From positions 62,001-126,000 of the forward strand of contig CACYZF010000009.1 in NCBI GenBank assembly GCA_902778895.1: a stretch of 64,000 bases of DNA. Direction: 5' to 3'. The position numbers were made by a program, and so were the translations under genes. The notes beneath the pieces were generated by a model that made no database searches, had not been told where the DNA came from, and saw only the letters and a list, made by a program, of their open reading frames with translations. The stretch's first letter is position 1; every line of letters starts with the position of its first letter. The stretch is from an uncultured bacterium. GTDB lineage: Bacteria > Verrucomicrobiota > Lentisphaeria > Victivallales > UBA1829. Shown here piece after piece: positions 15,055 to 23,732 of the stretch.

Positions 15055-17544
15055 ATGACTAAAAACACAACAGAGCAGGCAGTCCTCTCAATGTTCTATG
15101 GTGACAGTGAGATGGCAGATAATCGTGAGTCTTTTTGGGGAGAACAAGATATCGAGGTAAACCTTTCTGATATTAATCCCCAGGATATATGCACCCCGTA
15201 CTCTTTGTTTTCTTTTAGCACTGAAAGCCAATTGGGGTCAGGGTATGTTTGCGGAATTACTAATTTAAGTGGTTCTGATTTTTCTTTCGATTCTTATCTT
15301 CCTCAGTGGGAGGCGAATTACTGTGGGTTCTATTGTGTGAATGATAATTTCCAATCAGTTGTAATTGACGCGGAAAAGGGTGATAGTAATGATGATTCGA
15401 CTTTGTGTTGGGCTGCGGCTGATTCCAATATTTTATACCGGACAGGGTGGATTACCTTGAACACAAACAAAGAAGATGATATACTTGAGCTTTATCGACA
15501 CGCTTTTTTGTCAGGCTCAACAAATGGTGGCATCCCGTATTGCGGACTTGATTGGTATTTAACGGGGCATTATGATACACCAGATGACGGTGATTATGAT
15601 CAACTCAAACCCAACACAGGTGCAGCATTCTCTAGTTGCGTTTCAAATGTATCGAATTATGTTAGGACGTACTCTGCACAACAATGGTCTATTAACATTC
15701 TTACAAGTGCGATAAATGAATTGAGAAAAGGAAACGGTGTGGCTCTAACTGTTACTCAATATGACTTTTCCAACAATTCTTTTGGACATGTAATAACTCT
15801 TCATGGTTTTTCTTATGATGACATAGAGAATTCAAACAGCATCAAAGTGACAGGCCTTATTGTCTCGGATTCTGACGATGATTGGAATTATGCCGATGGA
15901 CAGCATGAATCAGAAGATGCCCCAAACAAACTTGTCGTTATCCCCCTTCATTATGTTATGGGAGATCTTTATTTGGATTATAATTACAATCTGAAACTAG
16001 GTTTATCTCCCGCAAAAATGACTTGGGTGACAGCTCTAAGCCCAGCAAAGTTTGATACGTTGTATAATAACGGTGTTTTGGTTAGTAGCGCAGCTGTGTT
16101 TAACGACAAATCTGTATTACCTTTGATGGAAATGAATGTATCTTCCGGCGGGCTTGCAAACAGAACCGTTTTGGCAGGCGGTTCCGCGCATGTATTCGGT
16201 GGTGGAAAGATGATTCTCGACAATCAGGCAGCCGCGGCCGGAAATGTTACGCTTGGAGGAAAACTTGTTGCAAATAACAACATGACCTGCAACAATTTGA
16301 ATGTCGTTTTCCAGCTGGATGCAAATACACCGGCAAACAGTCCTTCGCCAGATGTAGACACGTCGTTAATCACGAATCTTTCCAGCATGGGAGGAATATC
16401 CTCGCTTGGACTGAACATTGACGGGCGGGAAAAATACGGCACCTACACGCTCGCCTCCAATGGCAGCGCCGATTTCCTTTCTACCAGAACCGTGACCGTG
16501 ACCAATATCTCGAACAACACAACAAGCGGTTCTCTCAACAGTCAAACATCAACCTTGCCCTTCAACGCCGGGCCAAATAGAGACTATACGCTCAGTTATG
16601 CAGGCGGGGTCATGACGCTGAACATTAGCGGCACGAATGCAAACAAGACAACGCGCTGCGATTTCCATTACAACGGGATTTCGGACGTGATCTACATCAG
16701 CGGCGGAACGGAAGGGCAAACGATCCAATACGGCCTTGACGGCACTTCGGAATTGCAGAACTTAGGTCCTCAAAGCCCCGGCATGAAATTCGTCGGAGGC
16801 TATGATATGACTTCCGACCATAAAGCCGATCTTATCACCTTCTACAGATATGAGTCGAATTCTACTTACTACATCGAAGCCGGTTATGCGGAATCAGGAG
16901 ATTTATTAAGATGGCATAGATTCGATGAACGTGATTTTGGCAATCCGAACAACGTGGATTGGGTTGTCAAATGCGGAAACCTCACCGGGAATCCTGGAAA
17001 GAACTCCATCCTGTGGCATGCTCCCGAACTGGGGACTTTGGGCTACTGGGCCGATGCAGGGGGAAATGATTCCTGGGTCACGATCGGCAATGGATACGAT
17101 TCCGACTGGGAGGTCCTTGGCATGGGTGATTTCATCAATGACTCGGTCCACAAGGACGCGGTTCTGTTCCAATACAACGGCAGCGCGGTCGTGGAGATTA
17201 CGGCAAGCGGAGGTTACAGGGCGCTCGGGACTCTCGGAAGCGGCTGGGAGGTCGTGGCGGTCGGAGATTTCAGCAGCGACGGTGTTGATGATCTCATCTT
17301 GTATAACGGAGTTCTTTCTCTGGTCGGCAAGTGGGAGAACGGCGTGGATACGAGCTGGTCTTCGCTCGGTACGGTCGGGACCGGCACCTCTATCGAAGGC
17401 GCCGGAGACTACAATGGCGACGGCAGCATGGACCTGCTCGCGCGCCAATCGGACGGCACGATGGGATATTATGCGTCCGCCAATCTGAGCCAGTTCACAT
17501 CGTTCGGGTATAGCATGGGCTCAAGCTGGACCGTGATCGCCTGA
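15055..17544 (+). CDS. IdeS/Mac-like cysteine endopeptidase with AIDA-type and FG-GAP-type repeats
   Basis: About 829 residues from ATG 15055 (GGAG at 7 nt). The earlier in-frame ATG at 14953 lacks a ribosome site. Residues ~50-330 match the IdeS (C66) pattern: Cys118 in DSTLCWAAADSNIL, His245 in FGHVITLHGF and Asp272 in IVSDSDDDW, a plausible catalytic triad. Residues ~360-410 resemble AIDA autotransporter repeats (SSGGLANRTVLAGGSAHVFGGG). The C-terminal ~280 residues hold repeated FG-GAP/VCBS-like blades (WEVVAVGDFSSDGVDDLILY, AGDYNGDGSMDLLAR). No N-terminal signal peptide or beta-barrel is seen, so the export route is unclear (type I is possible). The 5' half is notably AT-rich. Confidence 0.82.
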   Translation: MTKNTTEQAVLSMFYGDSEMADNRESFWGEQDIEVNLSDINPQDICTPYSLFSFSTESQLGSGYVCGITNLSGSDFSFDSYLPQWEANYCGFYCVNDNFQSVVIDAEKGDSNDDSTLCWAAADSNILYRTGWITLNTNKEDDILELYRHAFLSGSTNGGIPYCGLDWYLTGHYDTPDDGDYDQLKPNTGAAFSSCVSNVSNYVRTYSAQQWSINILTSAINELRKGNGVALTVTQYDFSNNSFGHVITLHGFSYDDIENSNSIKVTGLIVSDSDDDWNYADGQHESEDAPNKLVVIPLHYVMGDLYLDYNYNLKLGLSPAKMTWVTALSPAKFDTLYNNGVLVSSAAVFNDKSVLPLMEMNVSSGGLANRTVLAGGSAHVFGGGKMILDNQAAAAGNVTLGGKLVANNNMTCNNLNVVFQLDANTPANSPSPDVDTSLITNLSSMGGISSLGLNIDGREKYGTYTLASNGSADFLSTRTVTVTNISNNTTSGSLNSQTSTLPFNAGPNRDYTLSYAGGVMTLNISGTNANKTTRCDFHYNGISDVIYISGGTEGQTIQYGLDGTSELQNLGPQSPGMKFVGGYDMTSDHKADLITFYRYESNSTYYIEAGYAESGDLLRWHRFDERDFGNPNNVDWVVKCGNLTGNPGKNSILWHAPELGTLGYWADAGGNDSWVTIGNGYDSDWEVLGMGDFINDSVHKDAVLFQYNGSAVVEITASGGYRALGTLGSGWEVVAVGDFSSDGVDDLILYNGVLSLVGKWENGVDTSWSSLGTVGTGTSIEGAGDYNGDGSMDLLARQSDGTMGYYASANLSQFTSFGYSMGSSWTVIA

Positions 17545-17605
17545 CCGCAAGCGGTCCCGCAGCAGTGCCCGGCTCCGCTCGGGCACGGGAGGCAAGTCTT
17601 TCTTC

Positions 17606-17640
17606 GGCATCCGTCTCCGTCCGGGGGCGGATGTTTTTTT
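17606..17640 (+). terminator. Intrinsic terminator after the IdeS-like gene
   Basis: CATCCG (17608-17613) pairs with CGGATG (17628-17633), followed by a run of Ts. Confidence 0.8.
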
Positions 17641-17672
17641 GCAAAAAAACAGGCGGAAAGAATGCTTTAAAG

Positions 17673-17700
17673 TTGAAAAGATAAAAAAACGCTGTATATT
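17673..17700 (+). promoter_or_regulatory. Promoter for guaB
   Basis: TTGAAA (17673-17678), 16 nt spacer, TATATT (17695-17700). The transcript would start near 17707, which rules out the in-frame ATG at 17704 as the start codon. Confidence 0.65.
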
Positions 17701-17778
17701 ATAATGGCAAATGGTATTGATACAACAAAGCCGTTGCCAAGTGCTGACGCGGCCCGGCGCAAACGATCGGAGCAGCTT

Positions 17779-19278
17779 ATGAGCAATCAAAACATCGACG
17801 CCTTCATGGCGAACTTCAAGTTCGAAAGCCTCACTTTCGACGACATCTCCCTCCTGACCCAGTATGCCGATTTCCTGCCCTCGGATACCGACATCTCCAC
17901 GAAGTTCTCCCGCAACATCAAGCTGAACATCCCGTTCGTCAGCGCCGCCATGGACACTGTGACCGAGGCGGAAATGGCGATCGCCATGGCGAAGCAGGGC
18001 GGCATCGGCGTGATTCACAAGAACCTCGACGTGCAGACGCAGGCCGAGGAAGTCCGCAAGGTCAAATTCTACCTCAACGGCTTCATCAAGACCCCGATCA
18101 CGTTCCGCGAGGACCAGACCGTGCAAGAGATGCTGAACTACAAGGCCGCGCACAACTTCTCGTTCTCCGGGTTCCCCATCGTGGACGGCGGCGGCAAGCT
18201 CGTCGGCATCATCACCGCCCGCGACATCAAGTTCCTCTCCAGTTTCGACATCCCGATTCGCGACGTGATGACCAAGCCGGTCGTCTATGCCAACGGCGCG
18301 CCCTCGCTGGAGGACGCCTTCCAGCTCATGATGAAGAACAAGGTCGGCAAGCTCCCGACCATCGACAAGGACGGCAGGCTTACCGGCCTCTTCAGCTTCA
18401 CCGACGTCCGCACGCTCATCGAGAACATGGAGCCCGCGTACAACCGCGACGCCGAGCACCGTCTGCGCGTGGCGGCGGCGGTCGGCCCGTACAACGAGGA
18501 CCGCATCGAGGCCCTGGCGCAGGCCGGGGTCGACGCGTTCGTGATCGACACGGCGCACGGCCACAGCAAGGGCGTGATCGACACCGTGAAGTACATCAAG
18601 GACAAATACGCCGGGATCGACGTCGTGGCGGGCAACATCGCCACGTACGAAGCCGCGAAAGCCCTGCTCGACGCGGGCGTCGACGCGGTGAAGGTCGGCA
18701 TCGGGCCCGGCTCCATCTGCACCACGCGCGTCGTGGCGGGCGTCGGCACGCCGCAGGTCTCCGCCATCTACGAGGCGTACAAGGCCATCGGCGAGGAAGT
18801 CCCGATCATCGCGGACGGCGGCATCAAGCAGTCCGGCGACGTGCCGAAGGCGATCGCGGTCGGCGCATCCTGCGTCATGATGGGCTCCGTGCTCGCCGGT
18901 ACGCTCGAAGGACCCGGCGAAAAGACGTTCCGCAACGGCCGCCGCTACGTGCTCTACCGCGGCATGGGCAGCCTCGTGGCGATGCAGAAGTCCAAGGGCA
19001 GCCGTGAACGCTACGGCCAGAAGGACACCGACGACGTGAAGCAGATCGTCCCGCAGGGCGTCGAAGGCATGGTCCCCTACCGCGGCTCCCTCAGTGAAGT
19101 GCTCTGCCAGTTCATCGGCGGCCTCCGCTACTCCCTCGGCTACTGCGGCACCAAGACCATCCCCGAACTCCGCGCCCGCGCCAAAGTCACGCGCGTCAGC
19201 CCCTCCGCCCTGAAGGAAGCGCATCCGCACGACATCATCATGACGCGCGACGCGCCGAACTACATGCAGGAAAACTGA
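17779..19278 (+). CDS. guaB: Inosine-5'-monophosphate dehydrogenase
   Basis: About 499 residues from ATG 17779 (GGAG at 7 nt). It oxidises IMP to XMP with NAD+, the committed step of GMP synthesis. The N-terminal [11 protein letters not shown], a tandem CBS pair at about residues 95-210, the phosphate-binding [20 protein letters not shown] with the catalytic Cys, and the flap region (RYGQKDTDD ... VPYRGSL) are all visible. An upstream in-frame ATG at 17704 would add 25 residues but coincides with the promoter start site. Confidence 0.97.
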   Translation: MSNQNIDAFMANFKFESLTFDDISLLTQYADFLPSDTDISTKFSRNIKLNIPFVSAAMDTVTEAEMAIAMAKQGGIGVIHKNLDVQTQAEEVRKVKFYLNGFIKTPITFREDQTVQEMLNYKAAHNFSFSGFPIVDGGGKLVGIITARDIKFLSSFDIPIRDVMTKPVVYANGAPSLEDAFQLMMKNKVGKLPTIDKDGRLTGLFSFTDVRTLIENMEPAYNRDAEHRLRVAAAVGPYNEDRIEALAQAGVDAFVIDTAHGHSKGVIDTVKYIKDKYAGIDVVAGNIATYEAAKALLDAGVDAVKVGIGPGSICTTRVVAGVGTPQVSAIYEAYKAIGEEVPIIADGGIKQSGDVPKAIAVGASCVMMGSVLAGTLEGPGEKTFRNGRRYVLYRGMGSLVAMQKSKGSRERYGQKDTDDVKQIVPQGVEGMVPYRGSLSEVLCQFIGGLRYSLGYCGTKTIPELRARAKVTRVSPSALKEAHPHDIIMTRDAPNYMQEN

Positions 19279-19323
19279 GCCGGCATTTCCTCCGGCTTTT
19301 AACCACGGGAAAGATCGCGGATC

Positions 19324-19647
19324 ATGTTCAAGTTTCTGATCTCTCTGCTGATCTCTCCCGTGCTTTTTCTGCTCGCGCTGGACGGCATCGCCGCCGGCGT
19401 CTGCTGCTGGCTGATCTCGCGCGGGTTCTCCGGCGTGGAGTCCGCCATGCACTCGGCGAAGGCGACCGCCTATTTCATGATCGCAAGCGGGCTCACGCTC
19501 AGCGTGGTCTGCGTTGCCGCGGGCATCCCGCTGACGGTTCTGTCGTTTGTCTTCAAGAGCTGGCGGCGCGCGCTCCTCTGCATCGGCATCACGCTTGCCG
19601 CCGCCGCACTCTGGCGGTACTTCATGCTCCTGCCGTATTTCCTCTGA
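19324..19647 (+). CDS. Small membrane protein of unknown function
   Basis: A 107-residue protein, mostly hydrophobic, with about three transmembrane segments (residues ~3-30, ~48-75 and ~82-105). No motif is recognised. It lies between guaB (45 nt) and pdxB (13 nt) on the same strand and is probably cotranscribed with pdxB. It would sit in the inner membrane. GC and codon use look like the neighbours. Confidence 0.7.
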   Translation: MFKFLISLLISPVLFLLALDGIAAGVCCWLISRGFSGVESAMHSAKATAYFMIASGLTLSVVCVAAGIPLTVLSFVFKSWRRALLCIGITLAAAALWRYFMLLPYFL

Positions 19648-19660
19648 GGCGGACCGGACC

Positions 19661-20782
19661 ATGCTCATCGTCGCCGACTCCAAAATCCCGTTCCTGAACG
19701 GCGTCTTCGAGCCGTTCGCCGAGGTCCGCTATCTCCCGCCGGACAGGATCGACGCGGCCGCCGTCCGCGCCGCCGATGCCCTCATCATCCGCACGCGTAC
19801 CCGTTGCTCGGCGCCCCTGCTTGACGGTTCGCGCGTCTCCATGATCGCCACGGCCACCATCGGGACCGACCACATCGACCCGGCCTACTGTGCCGCGCAC
19901 GGGATCGAATGGACGGGCGCGCCGGGCTGCAACGCCGCGTCCGTGGCGCAGTACATGACCTCGGCGCTGCTCCGCATCGCGCTTCGGCACAAGCTCGACC
20001 TGCGCGGAAAGACGCTCGGTGTCATCGGATGCGGAAACGTCGGCACGAAGGTCGCCGCCGCGGCCGCCGCGCTCGGCATGAACGTGCTTGTCAACGACCC
20101 GCCGCGCGCCGAACGCGAGGGAAACACCGGATTCGTCCCGCTCGAACGCATCCGGCAGGAGGCAGACTTCATCACGCTTCACGTGCCGCTGACGCATTCC
20201 GGCCCGCACCGGACGTTCCGTCTGGCGGACGAGGAGTTCTTCCGCAAGCTCCGCAGACAGCCGTTTTTCTTCAACACCTCGCGCGGCGACGTGACCGATG
20301 GAAACGCCCTCAAGGGGGCGATCATCACGCACCGTATCGCCGGGGCCGTGCTGGACGTCTGGCCGGACGAACCCGATATTGACGCCGAACTCCTGTCGCT
20401 CGCCGAACTCGCCACGCCCCACGTTGCCGGGTATTCCACGGACGGAAAGGCGAACGGCACATCCATGGCGGTACGCGCTGTCGCGAAACATTTCGGCATC
20501 GAACCTCTCCTGAATTTCTTCCCGGCGGAGATTTCCGCGCCGTCCAGTCCGGTCGTCACGCTCGATCCCGCCTCGCCGCATCCGCTCGCGGACGCCGTGT
20601 TCGCGTCCTACGACGTCGCGGCCGACGATGCCGCGCTCCGGGCCGCGCCGGAGGACTTCGAGGCGCTGCGCGGCTCCTACCGCGTCCGCCGCGAATTTCC
20701 CGCTTACACCGTTCATTCGGACAGGCAAATATCGTCCGGGCTCTGCGACACGCTCCTGAAGCTCGGATTCCGTCGTGGGTGA
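19661..20782 (+). CDS. pdxB: 4-phosphoerythronate dehydrogenase
   Basis: About 373 residues from ATG 19661. It oxidises 4-phospho-D-erythronate in the DXP-independent vitamin B6 pathway. The D-2-hydroxyacid dehydrogenase layout is clear: TATIGTDHID, APGCNAASVAQY, the Rossmann motif GVIGCGNVGTKV, DPPRAER, the catalytic Arg in FNTSRGDVTD and catalytic His in TPHVAGYSTDGKANGT. The PdxB-specific C-terminal dimer domain (YDVAADDAALR ... FEALRGSYRVRREF) distinguishes it from other family members. The longer frame starting at 19547 overlaps the upstream gene and is not used. Confidence 0.92.
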   Translation: MLIVADSKIPFLNGVFEPFAEVRYLPPDRIDAAAVRAADALIIRTRTRCSAPLLDGSRVSMIATATIGTDHIDPAYCAAHGIEWTGAPGCNAASVAQYMTSALLRIALRHKLDLRGKTLGVIGCGNVGTKVAAAAAALGMNVLVNDPPRAEREGNTGFVPLERIRQEADFITLHVPLTHSGPHRTFRLADEEFFRKLRRQPFFFNTSRGDVTDGNALKGAIITHRIAGAVLDVWPDEPDIDAELLSLAELATPHVAGYSTDGKANGTSMAVRAVAKHFGIEPLLNFFPAEISAPSSPVVTLDPASPHPLADAVFASYDVAADDAALRAAPEDFEALRGSYRVRREFPAYTVHSDRQISSGLCDTLLKLGFRRG

Positions 20783-20845
20783 GTCCACGAGCGCGTATTT
20801 CGTCATAAAAAAAGCGTGTTTTCCGGAAAAAGATGTCAAACCGGC

Positions 20846-20874
20846 TTGAAAAACGGGGCAAGCCGGAGTAGAGT
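20846..20874 (+). promoter_or_regulatory. Promoter for the thioredoxin gene
   Basis: TTGAAA (20846-20851), 17 nt spacer, TAGAGT (20869-20874). It probably also drives tilS-mutT, sigma and downstream genes. Confidence 0.5.
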
Positions 20875-20958
20875 ATGTTCAGGTAACTTTCAGGTGTCGT
20901 GACATACAGCAGCGGCATCGCGAATTGATATGCATCACACAACACGGGAGACATGACC

Positions 20959-21267
20959 ATGAGCATCAATATCCTTTCCGAGAGCAATTTCGACAGCATC
21001 GTCGGCACGAAACCCGCGCTGGTCGATTTCGGCGCCGAGTGGTGCGTCTACTGCAAGAAGATCGCCCCGATCATTGAGGAGATCGCCGCCGAAAAAACGG
21101 ACCTGGTCTTCGGCTACGTCGACGTCGACCTCCAGCCCATGCTCGCCGCGAAATTCCGCGTCCACAGCCTGCCGACCGTGCTGCTCCTGAAGGACGGCCA
21201 GGTCGTGAAACAGTTCCTCGGCGCGCAGTCCAAAGAGACGTATCTGAACGCCATCAACGAACTCTGA
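20959..21267 (+). CDS. Thioredoxin-like protein with CVYC active site
   Basis: About 102 residues, a single thioredoxin fold. The redox site is AEWCVYCKK instead of the usual WCGPC, and the cis-Pro is in VHSLPTVLLLKDGQ. It is cytoplasmic, with no signal peptide. The altered dipeptide (VY for GP) should change the redox potential, so it may be a dedicated reductase or heat-shock-type thioredoxin rather than the main TrxA. ATG 20959 has GGAG at 8 nt; ATG 20953 has it at only 2 nt. It lies 57 nt upstream of tilS-mutT. Confidence 0.88.
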   Translation: MSINILSESNFDSIVGTKPALVDFGAEWCVYCKKIAPIIEEIAAEKTDLVFGYVDVDLQPMLAAKFRVHSLPTVLLLKDGQVVKQFLGAQSKETYLNAINEL

Positions 21268-21324
21268 TCCGCCTCACTTGAACCCGGCGCGGCTTCCCCG
21301 CCGTCCACATAGAGTCTGTTCATT

Positions 21325-23139
21325 ATGTCCGGCTCCCTCTTCTCCGGATCCTGCATCCCGTCCGGCATCCGCACTGTCTACGCTTCGTTCAGCGGCGGCG
21401 CGGACAGTCTGGCGCTGCTCGTGAGCCTTTCCGAGCTCAGGAAGGATGCGCCGTGGGAACTCCGCGCGGTGCATTTCGAGCACGGCATCCGGGGCGCGGA
21501 AAGCCTGGCCGACGCGGAATTCTGCCGGGATATTTGCGAAAAAATCGGCGTTCCGCTCCAAATCGTCCCGCTGAATGTCCCGGACCATGTTCAATCCAGC
21601 GAAGGTACGGAGGCCGCCGCCCGGCGACTCAGGCAGGAAGCGTGGCAGAAGATCGTCCGCAGGACCGGGGAACAGTCCGCGGCGGTCGCGCTGGGACACA
21701 ACGCCGACGACCGGATCGAATCGCTGTTCCTACGCCTGATGCGCGGCTCGAACATGTCCGGGCTCCACGCGCTCCGCACCGTCCGGAAGTTCGACGGTAT
21801 CACCTGGATCCGGCCGCTGCTGGAGTTTTCCCGCGCCGAAATCGAGGCGTATCTCGCCGAACGCGGCTTCAAAAGCTTCCGTACCGATTCCACCAATTTG
21901 CAGAACGACTACGACCGCAACAAGTTGCGTAACGTGATCCTGCCGGCGCTGTACCGCGAGTTTCCGCGCGCCCGTGCCGGGATCCTGACTGCGCTGCATG
22001 CCATCGCGGACGATGCCGCGGCGCTCGACGATGCCGCGGAGGAGGCGTTCCGGCAGGCGGTCCGGCCCGGCGGACTGGATCTGGATTCTTTGAAAAAACT
22101 CCCGCCCGCGCTTCTGCCGCGCGTCCTGCGGCTGTGGCTCGACGATATCCCCGACCGCCATTTCATCGAACGCCTCCGCGATCTGCTTGATACCGAGGAC
22201 AGTCACACGTCTGTCGGACGGATCACGGTCGAGGGAGGCGGCGTTTTCCTGTGGAAAAGGGGGCTGCTGCGAAAGATCGAGGACGAATCGCCCGAACCGG
22301 AAGAGCCGGTCCTCTGGGATTACCGGACGAACCCGGCGGTCCGTTTCGGCAGGACTGTTCTGCGGTTCCGCGGGGAGGTCCGTGACGGTGAAATGCCGTC
22401 CGGGGCGGATTCCGTTCTCTTTGATGCTGAGATGTTTCCGTGCGAACTCATCCTTGTTCCGCGCCTCCGGAATGATGAGATGAAGCCTTTCGGAGCGGAG
22501 TATTACGTTTCGCTCAAAAAGCTTTTTACCGATGCCCATGTGTCTGCTGGGGAACAGCCCCAATGGCCCGTGGTGCGGAACGCCGACGAACCGACGGAAA
22601 TTCTGTGGATCCCCGGCGTCCGGCGGTCCGCGCTGTACCCGGTCGATCCGTCGAAACCGTTCCGGGGACTTCTGTTTTCTGCGGAACCCCTTGTGGATGT
22701 GACGGCCGCGGTGATCGGCGGTCCGGACGGACGGATCCTGGTGTGTTCTCGTCCGGCTGGCAAACACATGGCGGGGAAATGGGAATTTCCGGGCGGCAAG
22801 ATCGAACCCGGCGAGACGGCGGAGGCCTGCATCCGGCGTGAAATCCGCGAGGAACTCGGCATGGAGATCGCCGTCGGCCCGGTCCTGACGGTCCTGGAAC
22901 ACGACTACGGCGTCAAATATGTGCGTGTAACTTTTTTCCTGGCGGTTTCGGACGATCCCCCGTCTGCAAAGGACCGTCAGGGGTTCCGGTGGGTCACGCC
23001 GGACACGATTGATTCCGTGGATTTTCTGGACGCCGACCGTCCGGTGTCCGCGGAAATCCAAAAAAAATCGAAAAAAATTTCCGGTATATACAATAAGATG
23101 CGGCGCGAAAGCGTTATTTGGATATCGAAGCAACCATAA
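21325..23139 (+). CDS. tilS: TilS-MutT fusion: tRNA(Ile)-lysidine synthase plus Nudix hydrolase
   Basis: A 604-residue two-function protein. The N-terminal part has the PP-loop SGGADS (23-28), HFEHGIRG, ALGHNADDRIESLFLRLMRGS and the RNKLRN motif of TilS, which makes lysidine at the wobble position of tRNA-Ile(CAU). A TilS-type C-terminal region follows to about residue 450. Residues ~457-580 form a Nudix domain (VTAAVIGGPDGRILVCSRP, then a complete box G491-KIEPGET...REIREELG) of MutT type, which removes 8-oxo-dGTP. There is no stop or frameshift between them. The stop codon overlaps the sigma-factor ATG as TAATG. Confidence 0.92.
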   Translation: MSGSLFSGSCIPSGIRTVYASFSGGADSLALLVSLSELRKDAPWELRAVHFEHGIRGAESLADAEFCRDICEKIGVPLQIVPLNVPDHVQSSEGTEAAARRLRQEAWQKIVRRTGEQSAAVALGHNADDRIESLFLRLMRGSNMSGLHALRTVRKFDGITWIRPLLEFSRAEIEAYLAERGFKSFRTDSTNLQNDYDRNKLRNVILPALYREFPRARAGILTALHAIADDAAALDDAAEEAFRQAVRPGGLDLDSLKKLPPALLPRVLRLWLDDIPDRHFIERLRDLLDTEDSHTSVGRITVEGGGVFLWKRGLLRKIEDESPEPEEPVLWDYRTNPAVRFGRTVLRFRGEVRDGEMPSGADSVLFDAEMFPCELILVPRLRNDEMKPFGAEYYVSLKKLFTDAHVSAGEQPQWPVVRNADEPTEILWIPGVRRSALYPVDPSKPFRGLLFSAEPLVDVTAAVIGGPDGRILVCSRPAGKHMAGKWEFPGGKIEPGETAEACIRREIREELGMEIAVGPVLTVLEHDYGVKYVRVTFFLAVSDDPPSAKDRQGFRWVTPDTIDSVDFLDADRPVSAEIQKKSKKISGIYNKMRRESVIWISKQP

Positions 23140-23723
23140 TGGAATTTCGAGACATGGAAACAGATAAAACAGATCTGGAGCTTATTCAGGAATTCCAGAG
23201 TGGATCAAGTCCCGCTTTTGATGCTCTTTACGAACGATACAGGCGTCCGCTTTACGGGTATGTGAACCGGCAAATGCAGGGCCACACCAGCCAGGCGGAC
23301 GACGTATTCCAGCAGACATGGATGCGTGCGATCGACAATCTGTCGACCTACCGCGATCAGGAGAAATTCTCCGCATGGCTCATGAGGATTGCCCACAACC
23401 TCATCATCGATTATTACCGCTCCCTGAAACGGAGAGCCGAGGACGAACTGGACGAGACTTACGGAGACACCGCGGAGGACACCTCCGGCGATATGCCGGG
23501 CCGCGAGATGGACGAACGCGAACGCACCAGGCAGCTCACCGCGGCGCTGAACTCGCTGACGCCAGAACTGCGCGAGGTCTTCCTGCTGCGCCGGGAGAAC
23601 ATCCCGTTCCAGGAGATCGCGAAGATCCAGAACTGCTCCGTGAATACGAGCCTCGCCCGTATGAGATATGCGATAAAACAACTTTCGAACAAACTGAAAG
23701 ACTGGGAATCTGACAATTCCTGA
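23139..23723 (+). CDS. ECF-type RNA polymerase sigma factor
   Basis: About 194 residues from ATG 23139, which overlaps the tilS-mutT stop (TAATG). Region 2 (DALYERYRRPLYGYV ... ADDVFQQTWMRAIDNLSTY ... FSAWLMRIAHNLIIDYYR) and region 4 (LTPELREVFLLRRENIPFQEIAKIQNCSVNTSLARMRYAIKQL) are intact and linked by an acidic stretch, the two-domain layout of ECF sigma factors. The anti-sigma-like gene follows 9 nt later. It probably directs a small regulon that includes the downstream secreted protein. Confidence 0.93.
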   Translation: MEFRDMETDKTDLELIQEFQSGSSPAFDALYERYRRPLYGYVNRQMQGHTSQADDVFQQTWMRAIDNLSTYRDQEKFSAWLMRIAHNLIIDYYRSLKRRAEDELDETYGDTAEDTSGDMPGREMDERERTRQLTAALNSLTPELREVFLLRRENIPFQEIAKIQNCSVNTSLARMRYAIKQLSNKLKDWESDNS

Positions 23724-23732
23724 GGTGAAACC

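Noticed and set aside
17521..19683. 720-residue minus-strand open frame
   Set aside because: It is antisense to guaB and is a GC-driven shadow.
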